Origin: Mycobacterium sp. ITM-2016-00316
Lineage (GTDB): Bacteria; Actinomycetota; Actinomycetes; Mycobacteriales; Mycobacteriaceae
Reading direction: 5' to 3'
DNA: 64,000 nt
Assembly: GCF_002968335.2 (NCBI RefSeq)
Contig: NZ_CP134398.1
Location: forward strand, 5,022,001-5,086,000
Position 1 is the stretch's first letter. Every line of letters starts with the position of its first letter. The notes under the pieces were generated by a model, which had not been told where the DNA came from, made no database searches, and was given only the letters and a program-made list of their open reading frames with translations. Below are positions 1 to 8,655 of the stretch, piece by piece. A program made the position numbers and the translations under genes.

Positions 1-2
1 CG

Positions 3-941
3 CCCCTGGTCATGGGGCACGAAGGGTCCGGCGTGGTGACCGAACTCGGCGAGGGCGTCACCACGCTCGCGGTCGGTGACCATGTGGTGCTCTCCTGGGT
101 GCCTCCGTGCGGCGAATGCCGCTACTGCCGGTCCGGCCACGAAGCGCGCTGCCAGAAGGTCGCCACCGTGGTCGCACCGCTGGGCACCCTTTTCGACGGC
201 ACCTCGCGCCTGTCGCGCCACGGCGAGGTCGTCCACCACTACCTCGGGGTGTCCTCTTTCGCCGAGGAGGTCGTCGTCCCGGCGTCCGGCGCGGTGAAGG
301 TGCGCGAGGATGCCCCGCTGGACGTCATCGCGCTGGTCGGCTGCGCCGTGGCGACCGGTGTCGGCGCGGTGCTCAACACCGCCGCTGTCGAACCGGGTGC
401 CTCCGTGGCGGTGATCGGCTGTGGCGGGGTCGGTCTCAACGTCATCCAGGGCGCGAAGCTGGCCGGCGCCAGCCGGATCATCGCCATCGACGTCCGCGAC
501 GACAAGACCAAGATGGCCGTGCAGTTCGGCGCCACCGACCGCATCAACGCCGCCGCCGGCGATGCCGAGGAGCAGTTGCGGGAGTTGATCCCCGACGGCG
601 TCGACTACGCGTTCGACGCATTCGGTCACACCGGCACCACCGAGCAGGCCATCCGGATGCTCGGACTGGGCGGGGCGGCCGTCGTGGTCGGTCTGCCGCC
701 CACCGGGGCCAAGGCGTCGTTCGAACCGCTGGTGCTGGCCGAAGCCGACCAGCGCATCCTCGGCTCGAACTACGGATCGGTGCGTCCCTCCATCGACATC
801 CCCGCGCTCGTCGATCGGTACATGGACGGCCAGCTCAAACTCGATGCGCTGGTCTGGGCCAGTCGGCCGTTGGAGGAGGCGGCCGCAGCGTTCGACGACC
901 TGGAGTCCGGCGAAGCGCTGCGCACCCTGCTCATTCCCTGA
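3..941 (+). CDS. Zinc-dependent alcohol dehydrogenase (5' end outside window)
   Basis: Medium-chain, NAD(P)-dependent alcohol dehydrogenase. The reading frame is open to the window edge and the first visible residues (PLVMGHEGSG) are internal to the family, so roughly 60 N-terminal residues with the first catalytic-zinc Cys lie upstream. Counting from the ATG at 12, the structural-zinc cysteines are C33, C36, C39 and C47, and the Rossmann glycine motif GCGGVG is at about 136-141. An Asp after the second strand (IAID) fits NAD preference. It resembles class III or NDMA-type actinobacterial enzymes; the substrate cannot be told. The APC permease follows 41 nt downstream on the same strand, so the pair may handle an amine or amino-alcohol. 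Confidence 0.85.
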   Translation, partial: PLVMGHEGSGVVTELGEGVTTLAVGDHVVLSWVPPCGECRYCRSGHEARCQKVATVVAPLGTLFDGTSRLSRHGEVVHHYLGVSSFAEEVVVPASGAVKVREDAPLDVIALVGCAVATGVGAVLNTAAVEPGASVAVIGCGGVGLNVIQGAKLAGASRIIAIDVRDDKTKMAVQFGATDRINAAAGDAEEQLRELIPDGVDYAFDAFGHTGTTEQAIRMLGLGGAAVVVGLPPTGAKASFEPLVLAEADQRILGSNYGSVRPSIDIPALVDRYMDGQLKLDALVWASRPLEEAAAAFDDLESGEALRTLLIP

Positions 942-982
942 AAACCCTCGTCGATAACGACTTTCGAATCCCAAGGAGCCGA

Positions 983-2404
983 ATGGCCACCGAAACCCCT
1001 CCCGTCGACGCCGGCCTGCGGCACGGTGTGATGTCCGGTCCCGAACTGGCCGCACAGGCCATCGCCAACATCGCGCCCAGCGCCGTCATCGCCTTCACCG
1101 CCGCGGCCATCTACCTGAGTGCGGGCACCGGCACCATCGTGTCGTTCGCGCTGGCGACGGTGGTCATCTTGTCGGTCGGGTACTGCGTGGTGGTGTTCGC
1201 CCGCCGCAACGCGTCGGCCGGCTCGCTGTACACCTATGTGTCCAAGGGCCTCGGGCCGTTCGGGGCCTACCTGGCGGGGGTGGCACTGCTGGTGGGCTGC
1301 TGGGGCATCGCCGCCGGCTCACTCGGCGGCGCGGTCTCCTACACCAGCGATTTCCTGATCTCCCTGGGCATTCCGGCGGGCGGTGTCATCTCGACGATCG
1401 TGCTCGCGATCGTATTGGGCGGTCTGGCAACGCTGTTCACCATCCGTGGCATCCGACTCTCGGCGCGGGTATCGCTGACCCTGGAGCTGGTCTCGGTCAC
1501 CATCATCACGGTCCTGCTGGTGCTGGCCCTGATGTGGGCGGGACCGGCGGCCTGGGACCCGTCACAATTCTCGTTCAGCAATATCCCCGGACAGGGTGTG
1601 GCCGCGGGCATGGTGCTCGGCATCCTCGGATTCGTCGGGTTCTCCTCGGCCGATGCGCTGGGCCGCGAGGCACGCAACCCGTACACCGCCATCCCCCGCG
1701 CCATCATGTGGAGCGCGCTCGTGGTGGGCGTGCTGTACGTGTTCGCCGCCTATACCCAGATCGCGGTGCTCCAGGAAGGGCTGGCCGACAGCGCCAATCC
1801 GTTGCAGGACATCGCGATTCTGATCGGCATGCCCTCCTGGTTCAACCCGATCCTGCTGTTCGGTGTCGGCGCTTCGTTCTTCGCGGTGGTGGTCGCCCCG
1901 CTGAACGTCGTCGGCCGCATCGTGTACGTCATGGGCAAGGAGGGCGTGGTCGCCGACAGGTTCGGCCGCACCCACGAAGGCCACCTGACGCCGCACCGGG
2001 TGCTGCTGATCGCCGGGCCGGCGGCCATCGTCCTGGACGTCGTCCTGCTGGCCGTCGGTGTGCATCCGATGGACATCGTGGTGTGGGTCGACACCTACGC
2101 CACCTACGGCTACATGGTCGCCTACTCGCTGGTCGCCGCCGCCTGTGTGGTCTACACCCGGCGCACCGGCCAGCCGAACCGACTGGTGTGGGTCACCGCC
2201 GTCATCGCGATCCTGGCAATGGCCTACACCTTCTTCGCCAACGTGTACCCGGTACCAAGCTTTCCGCTGAACATCCTGCCGTACCTGTTCCTGGCGACGG
2301 TCGCGGTGGCATTGGCCTGGTACTACCACCTGGTGCGCAACCGCCCCGAGGTCATCGCCCGTATCGGCCAGACCGAGACCGACACCCTGGAAGGCGTTGG
2401 CTAG
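983..2404 (+). CDS. APC-family amino acid/amine permease
   Basis: Integral membrane transporter of the amino acid-polyamine-organocation superfamily, 473 aa with about 12 hydrophobic segments. The N-terminal motif region (GPELAAQAIANIAPS) and the GFVGFSSADALGREARNP stretch in the middle are typical of APC permeases. I chose the ATG at 983 because AAGGAG lies 4 nt upstream. The open frame extends back over the dehydrogenase gene, but that part is antiparallel-frame noise with Arg-rich composition. Substrate unknown; co-orientation with the dehydrogenase suggests uptake of its substrate precursor. Confidence 0.85.
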   Translation: MATETPPVDAGLRHGVMSGPELAAQAIANIAPSAVIAFTAAAIYLSAGTGTIVSFALATVVILSVGYCVVVFARRNASAGSLYTYVSKGLGPFGAYLAGVALLVGCWGIAAGSLGGAVSYTSDFLISLGIPAGGVISTIVLAIVLGGLATLFTIRGIRLSARVSLTLELVSVTIITVLLVLALMWAGPAAWDPSQFSFSNIPGQGVAAGMVLGILGFVGFSSADALGREARNPYTAIPRAIMWSALVVGVLYVFAAYTQIAVLQEGLADSANPLQDIAILIGMPSWFNPILLFGVGASFFAVVVAPLNVVGRIVYVMGKEGVVADRFGRTHEGHLTPHRVLLIAGPAAIVLDVVLLAVGVHPMDIVVWVDTYATYGYMVAYSLVAAACVVYTRRTGQPNRLVWVTAVIAILAMAYTFFANVYPVPSFPLNILPYLFLATVAVALAWYYHLVRNRPEVIARIGQTETDTLEGVG

Positions 2405-2413
2405 CAGCGCTCC

Positions 2414-3328
2414 TCAGCTGACCGTGAGCGCCGCCTTGCCGGCCACCCGCCGGCCGAGCAGAGCGTCGATCGCGGCATCGAGGTTGTCCCAGGAATCGCG
2501 GTAGCCCACCTGGGCGTCCAGCAGTCCGCGGCCGGTGAGATCCAGCACGTACTGCAGCTCCTCGCCCACCGGCCAGCTCGCCATGAACGACTCGATCCTG
2601 TTGTTCTTCCTGGCCATTCGCGCCGCTTCGAGATCGATCACCGTCGTCTGACCGGACGCCGAACCGACCGAGATGACCGTGCCGCCGTCTTCGAGCAGAC
2701 CGTACGCGTCGGCCAGCATGGTGCCACCGACGTGTTCGAGCACACCGTGCACCGGGGCGACCCCGTCGAGGCCGACCACGATCTCGTCGGCGCCGAGTTC
2801 GCGCAGGCCCACTCCGCGCTCGGGACTGCCGACCGCGGCGATCACGTGCGCACCAGCCCGGGCGGCCAATTGGACGGCCAGTCGGCCGACACCACCCGAG
2901 GCTCCGGTGACCAGCACGCGCTTGCCGAGTACCGGACCGAGCCGGCGGATGGTCTGGACGGCGGTCACCCCGGCGACCGGCAGCGCGGCCGCCGTGTCGA
3001 AATCGACCGAATCGGGGATCACCGCAACGTTTTCCGACGCCAGCACCCGACGTTGCGCCCAACCCTGCGACCAGGAAGCCCCGGCCACCCTGGTGCCCAC
3101 CGGCGGACCGGATCCGTCGGCGGCGGTGATCATCACGACGCCGGCGCTGTCCCAGCCGGGGATATCGCCGGGGTGTTCGGCGTTGTCGCCGTAGTACACC
3201 TCACCGAAGTTCAGCGAGATGGCCTTGACATCGATCAGCAGTTCGTTCGGCGCCGTGGGCACCGGGTCGGGGGCATCGGCGAACGCGAACTTGCGCGGGG
3301 CATCGGGGTCGAAGACGATGGCGCGCAT
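2414..3328 (-). CDS. MDR-superfamily quinone oxidoreductase-like protein (zinc-free)
   Basis: 304-aa NAD(P)H-dependent reductase of the quinone oxidoreductase branch of the medium-chain dehydrogenases. It has the N-terminal GroES-like domain (KAISLNFGEVYYG) and the nucleotide-binding motif TGASGGVGRLAVQLA. The structural-zinc Cys cluster is absent, as expected for QOR-type enzymes. The ATG at 3328 overlaps the stop of the upstream RidA gene by one base (TGATG), so the two genes are probably translationally coupled. Longer upstream starts run through the RidA gene and were rejected. Likely acts on an electrophilic enone or quinone; substrate unknown. Confidence 0.83.
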   Translation of the reverse strand: MRAIVFDPDAPRKFAFADAPDPVPTAPNELLIDVKAISLNFGEVYYGDNAEHPGDIPGWDSAGVVMITAADGSGPPVGTRVAGASWSQGWAQRRVLASENVAVIPDSVDFDTAAALPVAGVTAVQTIRRLGPVLGKRVLVTGASGGVGRLAVQLAARAGAHVIAAVGSPERGVGLRELGADEIVVGLDGVAPVHGVLEHVGGTMLADAYGLLEDGGTVISVGSASGQTTVIDLEAARMARKNNRIESFMASWPVGEELQYVLDLTGRGLLDAQVGYRDSWDNLDAAIDALLGRRVAGKAALTVS

Positions 3329-3756
3329 CAGTTCTCGACCACTGCGGTGACGCGGATCTCGATGCGCATCTTCGGTGCGCCGAGCGCGGTGACGCCGATC
3401 TCGGTCCAGATGGGCGGCCGGTCTGGCATCCACCTACGAAGCTGCGCAAACATGACCTCGTTGTGGGCGTCGAAGTTCTCGTCCGGCTCCTTGAGCACGT
3501 GATAGGAGTTCACGTGCACGACATCGCGCCAGGATGCGCCGGCCGCGGCGAGGGTGTGCTCCACGTTCTCGAATGCCCGGATGATCTCGGCCTCCAGTGA
3601 CTCCGGGAAGTTGAGATCGTCGTCCCATCCGCCCTGACCGGAGATCTCCACCCTGTCGCCGATCCGCACGGCTTGGTGGTAGTGCCGCTCGGCCAGGGCG
3701 CTCTGCCCGTAGCCCGGCGTCACGAAGAACTCGATGTCGTTTTTCACTTCACGCAT
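3328..3756 (-). CDS. RidA/YjgF/Rid-family protein
   Basis: 142-aa Rid-superfamily protein. The family hydrolyses reactive enamine/imine intermediates made by PLP enzymes. The ending MRIEIRVTAVVEN holds the conserved Arg of the active-site cleft, and EISGQGGWD corresponds to the family's strand-turn region. The ATG at 3756 lies inside a palindrome (3746-3761); a GTG at 3747 would also give a normal-length protein. It is divergent from the MarR gene and coupled to the downstream reductase. A PLP aminotransferase gene sits 0.5 kb away, which suits an imine-deaminating partner, but that link is inference. Confidence 0.82.
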   Translation of the reverse strand: MREVKNDIEFFVTPGYGQSALAERHYHQAVRIGDRVEISGQGGWDDDLNFPESLEAEIIRAFENVEHTLAAAGASWRDVVHVNSYHVLKEPDENFDAHNEVMFAQLRRWMPDRPPIWTEIGVTALGAPKMRIEIRVTAVVEN

Positions 3757-3761
3757 GAAGT
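3746..3761. promoter_or_regulatory. Palindromic operator, copy 1 (probable MarR site)
   Basis: ACTTCACGCATGAAGT: six-base arms ACTTCA/TGAAGT around CGCA. It overlaps the start of the RidA gene. A second copy in reverse complement lies at 3779-3794 with 15 of 16 bases identical and 33 bp centre to centre, about three helical turns. This arrangement is typical for a dimeric regulator controlling a divergent pair; the adjacent MarR protein is the obvious candidate. Confidence 0.7.
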
Positions 3762-3778
3762 TAAACGTACACCCGATG

Positions 3779-3794
3779 ACTTCATGCGTAAAGT
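3779..3794. promoter_or_regulatory. Palindromic operator, copy 2 (probable MarR site)
   Basis: ACTTCATGCGTAAAGT; its reverse complement ACTTTACGCATGAAGT differs from copy 1 at one position. It lies just upstream of the MarR start at 3802 and overlaps TAAAGT (3789-3794), which would serve as a -10 for a leaderless MarR transcript. This suggests autoregulation. Confidence 0.7.
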
Positions 3795-3801
3795 CATCCC
3801 G

Positions 3802-4281
3802 ATGGCGAGCACCGACGCACCCCAGTGGTTGTCCGACGACGAGAAACAGGCCTGGACCGGTCTGATCTCACTGATCCTGCTGATGCCCGGCAAGCTTGAG
3901 GCTCCGCTGCGCCACGTCGACCTCACCCTTTTCGAGTACCTGACGCTCAGTCACATCTCCGATGCCCCGGATCGGCGAATCCGGATGAGCGAGTTGGCGT
4001 TCCTGGCCAACGGATCCCTGTCGCGGCTGTCCAACGTGGTGAAACGCTTCGAGCAGCGCGGCTGGGTGACCCGCTTCCCAGACCCCGACGACGGCCGCTA
4101 CACGCTGGCCGAGCTCACCGACGACGGCCACCGGCTGGTCGTCGAGGCCGCGCCGATCCACGTGCGTGCGGTCCGCGAACTGATCATCGACCCACTCACG
4201 GGTGCCGACCTGGCGGCGCTGACGCGGATCGCCGCCAAGCTGCGGGTGGTGCCACCCGGGTTCAGATCCCAGCACGGATAG
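3802..4281 (+). CDS. MarR-family transcriptional regulator
   Basis: 159-aa winged-helix regulator. The DNA-binding segment RIRMSELAFLANGSLSRLSN followed by the wing RFPDPDDGRYTLAELTDDG is characteristic of MarR. An in-frame ATG at 3784 would add MRKVIP, but it lies inside the operator. The ATG at 3802 gives the usual N-terminus (MASTD...WLSDDE) and sits 7-8 nt after TAAAGT, so I prefer it. It probably represses itself and the divergent RidA-reductase pair through the two palindromes. The aminotransferase begins 10 nt after its stop, so they share a transcript. Confidence 0.87.
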   Translation: MASTDAPQWLSDDEKQAWTGLISLILLMPGKLEAPLRHVDLTLFEYLTLSHISDAPDRRIRMSELAFLANGSLSRLSNVVKRFEQRGWVTRFPDPDDGRYTLAELTDDGHRLVVEAAPIHVRAVRELIIDPLTGADLAALTRIAAKLRVVPPGFRSQHG

Positions 4282-4291
4282 GGTCGACGCC

Positions 4292-5452
4292 ATGACCGTG
4301 CGCAGACTCCAGCCGTACGCGGTGACGATCTTCGCCGAGATGTCGGCACTGGCGGCGCGCATCGGTGCGGTGAATCTCGGGCAGGGTTTTCCCGACGAGG
4401 ACGGCCCCGCCGGCATGCTGAAGGTCGCCCAGGACGCCATCGCCGAGGGCATCAACCAGTACCCGCCCGGCCTGGGCATTCCTGCACTACGTGAGGCCAT
4501 CGCCGAGCAGCGCCGCCGGCTGTACGGCGTCAACTACGACCCGGAGACCGAGATCCTGGTCACCGTCGGGGCGACGGAGGCCATCGCCGCATCGGTCATC
4601 GGGCTGGTCGAGCCCGGTTCCGAGGTGTTGGTGATCGAGCCTTTCTACGACTCCTACTCGCCGGTGATCGCGATGGCCGGCTGCCACCGGGTCGCCGTGC
4701 CGATGGTGGCCGACGGCAGCGGATTCGCCATCGAAGTCGAGGCACTGCGGGCCGCGGTGACGCCCAACACCCGCGCGCTCATCCTCAATTCACCGCACAA
4801 CCCGACCGGCAGCGTCGCCTCGTCCGAGGAGCTGGCCGCGATCGCCGAACTGGCGATCGCCCACGACCTGCTGGTCATCACCGACGAGGTGTACGAGAAC
4901 CTGGTGTTCGACGGGCTACGGCACCTGCCGCTCGCGGCGCTGCCCGGCATGGCGGAGCGGACCGTCACGATCTCCAGTGCGGCCAAGATGTTCAACGTCA
5001 CCGGCTGGAAGATCGGGTGGGCATGTGGCCCCGCCGACCTCATCGCGGGTGTGCGGGCGGCCAAGCAGTACCTGAGCTACGTGGGCGGCGCGCCATTCCA
5101 GCCCGCGGTCGCCCGGGCCCTCAACGACGAGGACGGCTGGTCGCTGGCCCTGCGCGATACGTTGCAGGCCCGGCGGAACCGGCTGGCCGCGGCCCTGACC
5201 GATATCGGCTTCGGGGTGCACGACAGCCATGGCACCTATTTTCTGTGTGCGGATCCACGGCCGCTCGGATACGCCGACTCCACCACGTTCTGTGCCGAAC
5301 TACCCGAGCGTGCCGGAGTCGCCGCGATTCCCATGTCGGCGTTCACCAGCGGCGATCATGGTTGGAATCACCTGGTGCGCTTCGCTTTCTGCAAACGCGA
5401 CGAGACGATGAACGAGGCGATCCGCCGCCTCGGGGTGCTCAAGTCGCGCTGA
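4292..5452 (+). CDS. dapC: Class I PLP aminotransferase, DapC-like
   Basis: 386-aa fold-type I aminotransferase. PLP-lysine motif SSAAKMFNVTGWKIGW, conserved ILNSPHNPTG, ITDEVYENLVFDG, and the C-terminal substrate Arg in HLVRFAFCKRD. From memory it is closely similar along its length to M. tuberculosis Rv0858c, annotated as N-succinyldiaminopimelate aminotransferase (lysine/peptidoglycan precursor pathway). Kynurenine-type aminotransferases share this architecture, so the substrate is not certain. It follows the MarR gene by 10 nt and precedes the aldolase by 17 nt, so it may be co-expressed with the ureide genes. Confidence 0.75.
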   Translation: MTVRRLQPYAVTIFAEMSALAARIGAVNLGQGFPDEDGPAGMLKVAQDAIAEGINQYPPGLGIPALREAIAEQRRRLYGVNYDPETEILVTVGATEAIAASVIGLVEPGSEVLVIEPFYDSYSPVIAMAGCHRVAVPMVADGSGFAIEVEALRAAVTPNTRALILNSPHNPTGSVASSEELAAIAELAIAHDLLVITDEVYENLVFDGLRHLPLAALPGMAERTVTISSAAKMFNVTGWKIGWACGPADLIAGVRAAKQYLSYVGGAPFQPAVARALNDEDGWSLALRDTLQARRNRLAAALTDIGFGVHDSHGTYFLCADPRPLGYADSTTFCAELPERAGVAAIPMSAFTSGDHGWNHLVRFAFCKRDETMNEAIRRLGVLKSR

Positions 5453-5469
5453 CACGGCAGGATGGACCG

Positions 5470-6681
5470 ATGCCCACTGTGCGCCGAGTCCCCGAGGACA
5501 CGCTCACACGTCTCGACGCCCTGCTCGAGGGTGTCGACGCCGCGCTGGCCGCCCGCTACCCCGGGGACCGCGCCGGCAGCCAGCCGGTGCACACCGTGTA
5601 CACCAGCGCGGCGGACGCCGGCCCGGCCACCGTCATCGAGTGGGGCGCACACGCGCTCGAACTGCTGGACCGCTACCCCGAGGTGTTCGCCGAGCTCGGG
5701 GATGCGACCACCCTGGCGATGGTCAGGGACCGGCTGCGCACCGCACCCATCGCGGATCTGCGGCTGGATTTCGAGGACGGTTACGGGCGGCGCGCCGAGG
5801 ACGCCGAGGATGCCGACGCGGTGCGGGCCGGAGACACCCTGCGTGCGCTGGCGGTGGACAGCTCCGGGATCCGGATCAAGGGCTTGACCGCCGCGGACCG
5901 GCGACGCTCGGTGCGCACCCTGGAACTGGTGCTCGACGGCGGCGTCCCACCGGGTTTCGTGTTCACCGTGCCGAAACTGCGTGCGGCCGAACAGGTCACT
6001 GCCACGGTCTGGCTATGCGAGGCCTTGGAGCAGGGGCACGGTCTGCCCGCGGGCACCCTCCAGTTCGAGTTGCAGATCGAGAGCCCGCAGGCGGTCATCG
6101 GACCCGACGGCACCGCGACAGTGGCCCGGGCCATCGATCTTGCCGACGGCCGATGCAGCGGGTTGCACTATGGCACCTACGACTACAGCGCGGCCTGCGG
6201 TATCGCACCGCAGCAGCAGTCCCTGGACCATCCCATCGCCGACCACGCCAAGGCCGTCATGCAGACCGCCGCCGCCCAGACCGGGGTGTGGATCGCCGAC
6301 GGATCCACCCAGGTGTTCCCGGTCGGCTCCGACGATGAGGTGGTGGCCGCTATCCGCAGACATCACCGATTGGTGACCCGGTCCCTGGAACGCGGTTACT
6401 ACCAGGGCTGGGATATGCACGCCGGGCATCTGGTGACCCGATGGCTGGCCACCTTCACCTTCTTCCGCGCCGCCGTCGCTGCGGCCGCACCCCGGCTGCA
6501 GGCCTACCTGGACCGCCGGGGCGGCGCCATCGTCGATGAGCCCGCCACCGCGGAGGCGCTGTCGACGGTCGTCCTGCGCGGACTGGACTGCGGCGCGTTC
6601 GATGCCGACGACGTCGCGACCCTGGCCCCCGCGGCCACCATCGATGTACTACGAAAGCTCAAGGACCGGAAGCTGATATGA
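5470..6681 (+). CDS. CitE/HpcH-like aldolase family protein (DUF6986 type) in ureide operon
   Basis: 403-aa TIM-barrel protein resembling the HpcH/HpaI/citrate lyase beta family. Likely metal-ligand motifs are LRLDFEDGYG (near residue 100), FELQIESPQA (near 200) and HYGTYDYSAACG (near 235), which parallel the Asp/Glu ligands of CitE and malate synthase. The ATG at 5470 is the family-like start; the longer frame upstream runs through the aminotransferase gene. The stop overlaps the allantoicase start by 4 nt (ATGA), so it belongs to the ureide operon. Ureide breakdown ends in glyoxylate, and this fold handles glyoxylate plus acyl-CoA in relatives, so a glyoxylate-consuming or ureidoglycolate-cleaving role is plausible but unproven. 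Confidence 0.72.
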   Translation: MPTVRRVPEDTLTRLDALLEGVDAALAARYPGDRAGSQPVHTVYTSAADAGPATVIEWGAHALELLDRYPEVFAELGDATTLAMVRDRLRTAPIADLRLDFEDGYGRRAEDAEDADAVRAGDTLRALAVDSSGIRIKGLTAADRRRSVRTLELVLDGGVPPGFVFTVPKLRAAEQVTATVWLCEALEQGHGLPAGTLQFELQIESPQAVIGPDGTATVARAIDLADGRCSGLHYGTYDYSAACGIAPQQQSLDHPIADHAKAVMQTAAAQTGVWIADGSTQVFPVGSDDEVVAAIRRHHRLVTRSLERGYYQGWDMHAGHLVTRWLATFTFFRAAVAAAAPRLQAYLDRRGGAIVDEPATAEALSTVVLRGLDCGAFDADDVATLAPAATIDVLRKLKDRKLI

Positions 6682-7640
6682 CCGAATCTCTCCCCGACTT
6701 CACCTGGCTGCCGGATCTGGCGCTGCGTACTCTCGGCGGCGCCGTCGTCTGGGCGAATGACGAGTCGTTCGCCGAGAAGGAAAACCTGATCTCGCAGGGA
6801 CCGTCGACGTACCGGCCAGCCTCGTTCGGGCACAAGGGCCAGGTGTATGACGGGTGGGAGACCCGGCGCCGCCGCGAAACCGGCCATGACACCGCGATCG
6901 TTCGGCTCGGGGTGCCCGGAGTGATCCGCGGCGTGGTCGTGGACACCGCATGGTTCAAGGGCAACTACCCACCCGCCATCTCGTTGGACGCGCTCGAGGT
7001 CGACGGCTACCCCACCGCCGAACAGCTGGCCGCCGACGAGAACTGGACCCCACTGATCGAACGCAGCCGGGCCTACGGGGACACCCGCAACAACTTCGAG
7101 GTCAACTCCGAAAACCGGTGGACCCATGTGCGACTCAACATCTACCCCGACGGCGGGGTGGCGCGGCTGCGGGTGCACGGGGAAGGCCTGCCGGACAAGC
7201 GCTTCTTCGGTGTCGGCCCGCTGGACCTCGCCGCGCTGGAGAACGGGGGCCTGGTCCTGGACTGCTCCAACAGGTTCTACAGTTCCCCGCAGAACCTGAT
7301 CTTCCCCGGCTACGCCCAGGTGATGGGCGACGGCTGGGAGACCGCACGCCGCCGCGATGACGCCAACGACTGGGTGCGGTTCCGGCTGGCCGGTCCCGGC
7401 CGCATCAATCTGGCCGAGATCGACACCTCGTATTTCATCGGCAACTCCCCAGGCTCGGCCGCGCTCACCGGGTTCCGCGCCAACGGTGACCGGGTGGAAT
7501 TGTTGCCACGCACCGATCTGCTGCCCGATACCCGGCACAAGTTCCTCATCGACGCCGACGACGTGCTCACCGAGGTACGGCTGGACATCTACCCGGACGG
7601 CGGGCTGGCGCGGCTGCGGCTGTACGGGGAGCTGGCGTGA
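6678..7640 (+). CDS. alc: Allantoicase
   Basis: 320-aa allantoate amidinohydrolase (EC 3.5.3.4): allantoate to ureidoglycolate plus urea. The two tandem allantoicase jelly-roll repeats are plain: VVVDTAWFKGNYPP...NIYPDGGVARLRVHG in the first half and AEIDTSYFIGNSPG...DIYPDGGLARLRLYG in the second. Length is normal for bacterial allantoicases. It overlaps the aldolase upstream (ATGA) and the allantoinase downstream (GTGA) by 4 nt each, indicating strict co-translation. Cytosolic. Confidence 0.93.
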   Translation: MTESLPDFTWLPDLALRTLGGAVVWANDESFAEKENLISQGPSTYRPASFGHKGQVYDGWETRRRRETGHDTAIVRLGVPGVIRGVVVDTAWFKGNYPPAISLDALEVDGYPTAEQLAADENWTPLIERSRAYGDTRNNFEVNSENRWTHVRLNIYPDGGVARLRVHGEGLPDKRFFGVGPLDLAALENGGLVLDCSNRFYSSPQNLIFPGYAQVMGDGWETARRRDDANDWVRFRLAGPGRINLAEIDTSYFIGNSPGSAALTGFRANGDRVELLPRTDLLPDTRHKFLIDADDVLTEVRLDIYPDGGLARLRLYGELA

Positions 7641-8545
7641 CGTATCCCCGCGACCTGATCGGGTACGGGCGCCATACCCCGGATCCGCGGTGGCCCGGCG
7701 GCGCCGCGATCGCCGTGCAGTTCGTGCTGAATTACGAAGAGGGCGCAGAGAACTCGATCCTGGATGGCGATCCCGCGTCAGAGACGTTCCTGTCCGAGAT
7801 CACCCCGGCCGAAGCGTTCGGCAACCGGCACATGAGCATGGAATCGATGTACGAGTACGGCTCACGTGCAGGGCTGTGGCGGATCCTGCGGATCTTCGAG
7901 CAGCGCGGCCTGCCACTCACGATCTTCGCGGTGTCACGTGCCATGCAGCGCAATCCCGAAGCGGTGGCGGCGTTCTCGGAGCTGGGCCACGAGATCGCCT
8001 GTCATGGGCTGCGCTGGAAGTCCTATCAGCTGATCGGCGAGGACACCGAACGCGCCCATATGGCCGAGGCCATACAGATCCTGACCGAACTGACCGGCTC
8101 GGCGCCGCTGGGCTGGTACACCGGCCGGGATTCCCCGCACACCCGCGAGCTGGTGGTGGAGCACGGCGGGTTCGCCTATGACTCGGATTCCTATGCCGAC
8201 GACCTGCCGTACTGGGTAAAGGTGCGCGACACCGATCATCTGGTGGTGCCCTACACCCTGGACACCAACGATATGCGGTTCTCGTCGCCGGCCGGGTTCG
8301 CCAATGGTGACGAGTTCTATGCGCACCTGCGCGATGCCTTCGACGTGCTCTACGCCGAAGGTGTTGCCGGACAGGCGAAGATGTTGTCCGTGGGTCTGCA
8401 CTGCCGGCTGGTCGGCCGGCCCGCCCGGGCCGCGGCGCTGCAGCGGTTCCTGGACCACGTGCAGTCACACGATCGGGTGTGGGTGGCACGGCGCATCGAG
8501 ATCGCCGAGCACTGGCGGGCGGTTCATCCGGCGCCGGTCGCGTAG
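7637..8545 (+). CDS. puuE: PuuE-type allantoinase (polysaccharide-deacetylase fold)
   Basis: 302-aa member of carbohydrate esterase family 4 that works as a cofactor-independent allantoinase: (S)-allantoin to allantoate. The N-terminus (LIGYGRHTPDPRWPGGA, then LNYEEGAENSILDGD) is diagnostic of PuuE as opposed to chitin or peptidoglycan deacetylases, and HEIACHGLRWKS carries the deacetylase-like motif. GTG start overlapping allantoicase. It is the last gene of the MarR-dapC-aldolase-alc-puuE run; the next gene on this strand is the HNH element. Confidence 0.9.
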   Translation: MTYPRDLIGYGRHTPDPRWPGGAAIAVQFVLNYEEGAENSILDGDPASETFLSEITPAEAFGNRHMSMESMYEYGSRAGLWRILRIFEQRGLPLTIFAVSRAMQRNPEAVAAFSELGHEIACHGLRWKSYQLIGEDTERAHMAEAIQILTELTGSAPLGWYTGRDSPHTRELVVEHGGFAYDSDSYADDLPYWVKVRDTDHLVVPYTLDTNDMRFSSPAGFANGDEFYAHLRDAFDVLYAEGVAGQAKMLSVGLHCRLVGRPARAAALQRFLDHVQSHDRVWVARRIEIAEHWRAVHPAPVA

Positions 8546-8626
8546 CTCGGACTTGTCGTACGGCGCATGAGCACCGCGGTCGGCCCTCAGCCTTCACAGT
8601 GTCACCGATGTCCCGATGCAGAACCC

Positions 8627-8655
8627 TTGCGCGGGGCCTTGATGCGGCGTAGCAT
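8627..8655 (+). promoter_or_regulatory. Candidate promoter of the HNH gene
   Basis: TTGCGC (8627-8632) and TAGCAT (8650-8655) are separated by 17 bp. The predicted transcription start (about 8662) falls inside the LexA box at 8655-8670, so LexA bound there would block initiation. Inference from spacing only. Confidence 0.5.

Noticed and set aside
107..982. N-terminal extension of the permease frame over the dehydrogenase gene
   Set aside because: Arg/Gly-rich off-frame composition; the real start at 983 has a good ribosome site.
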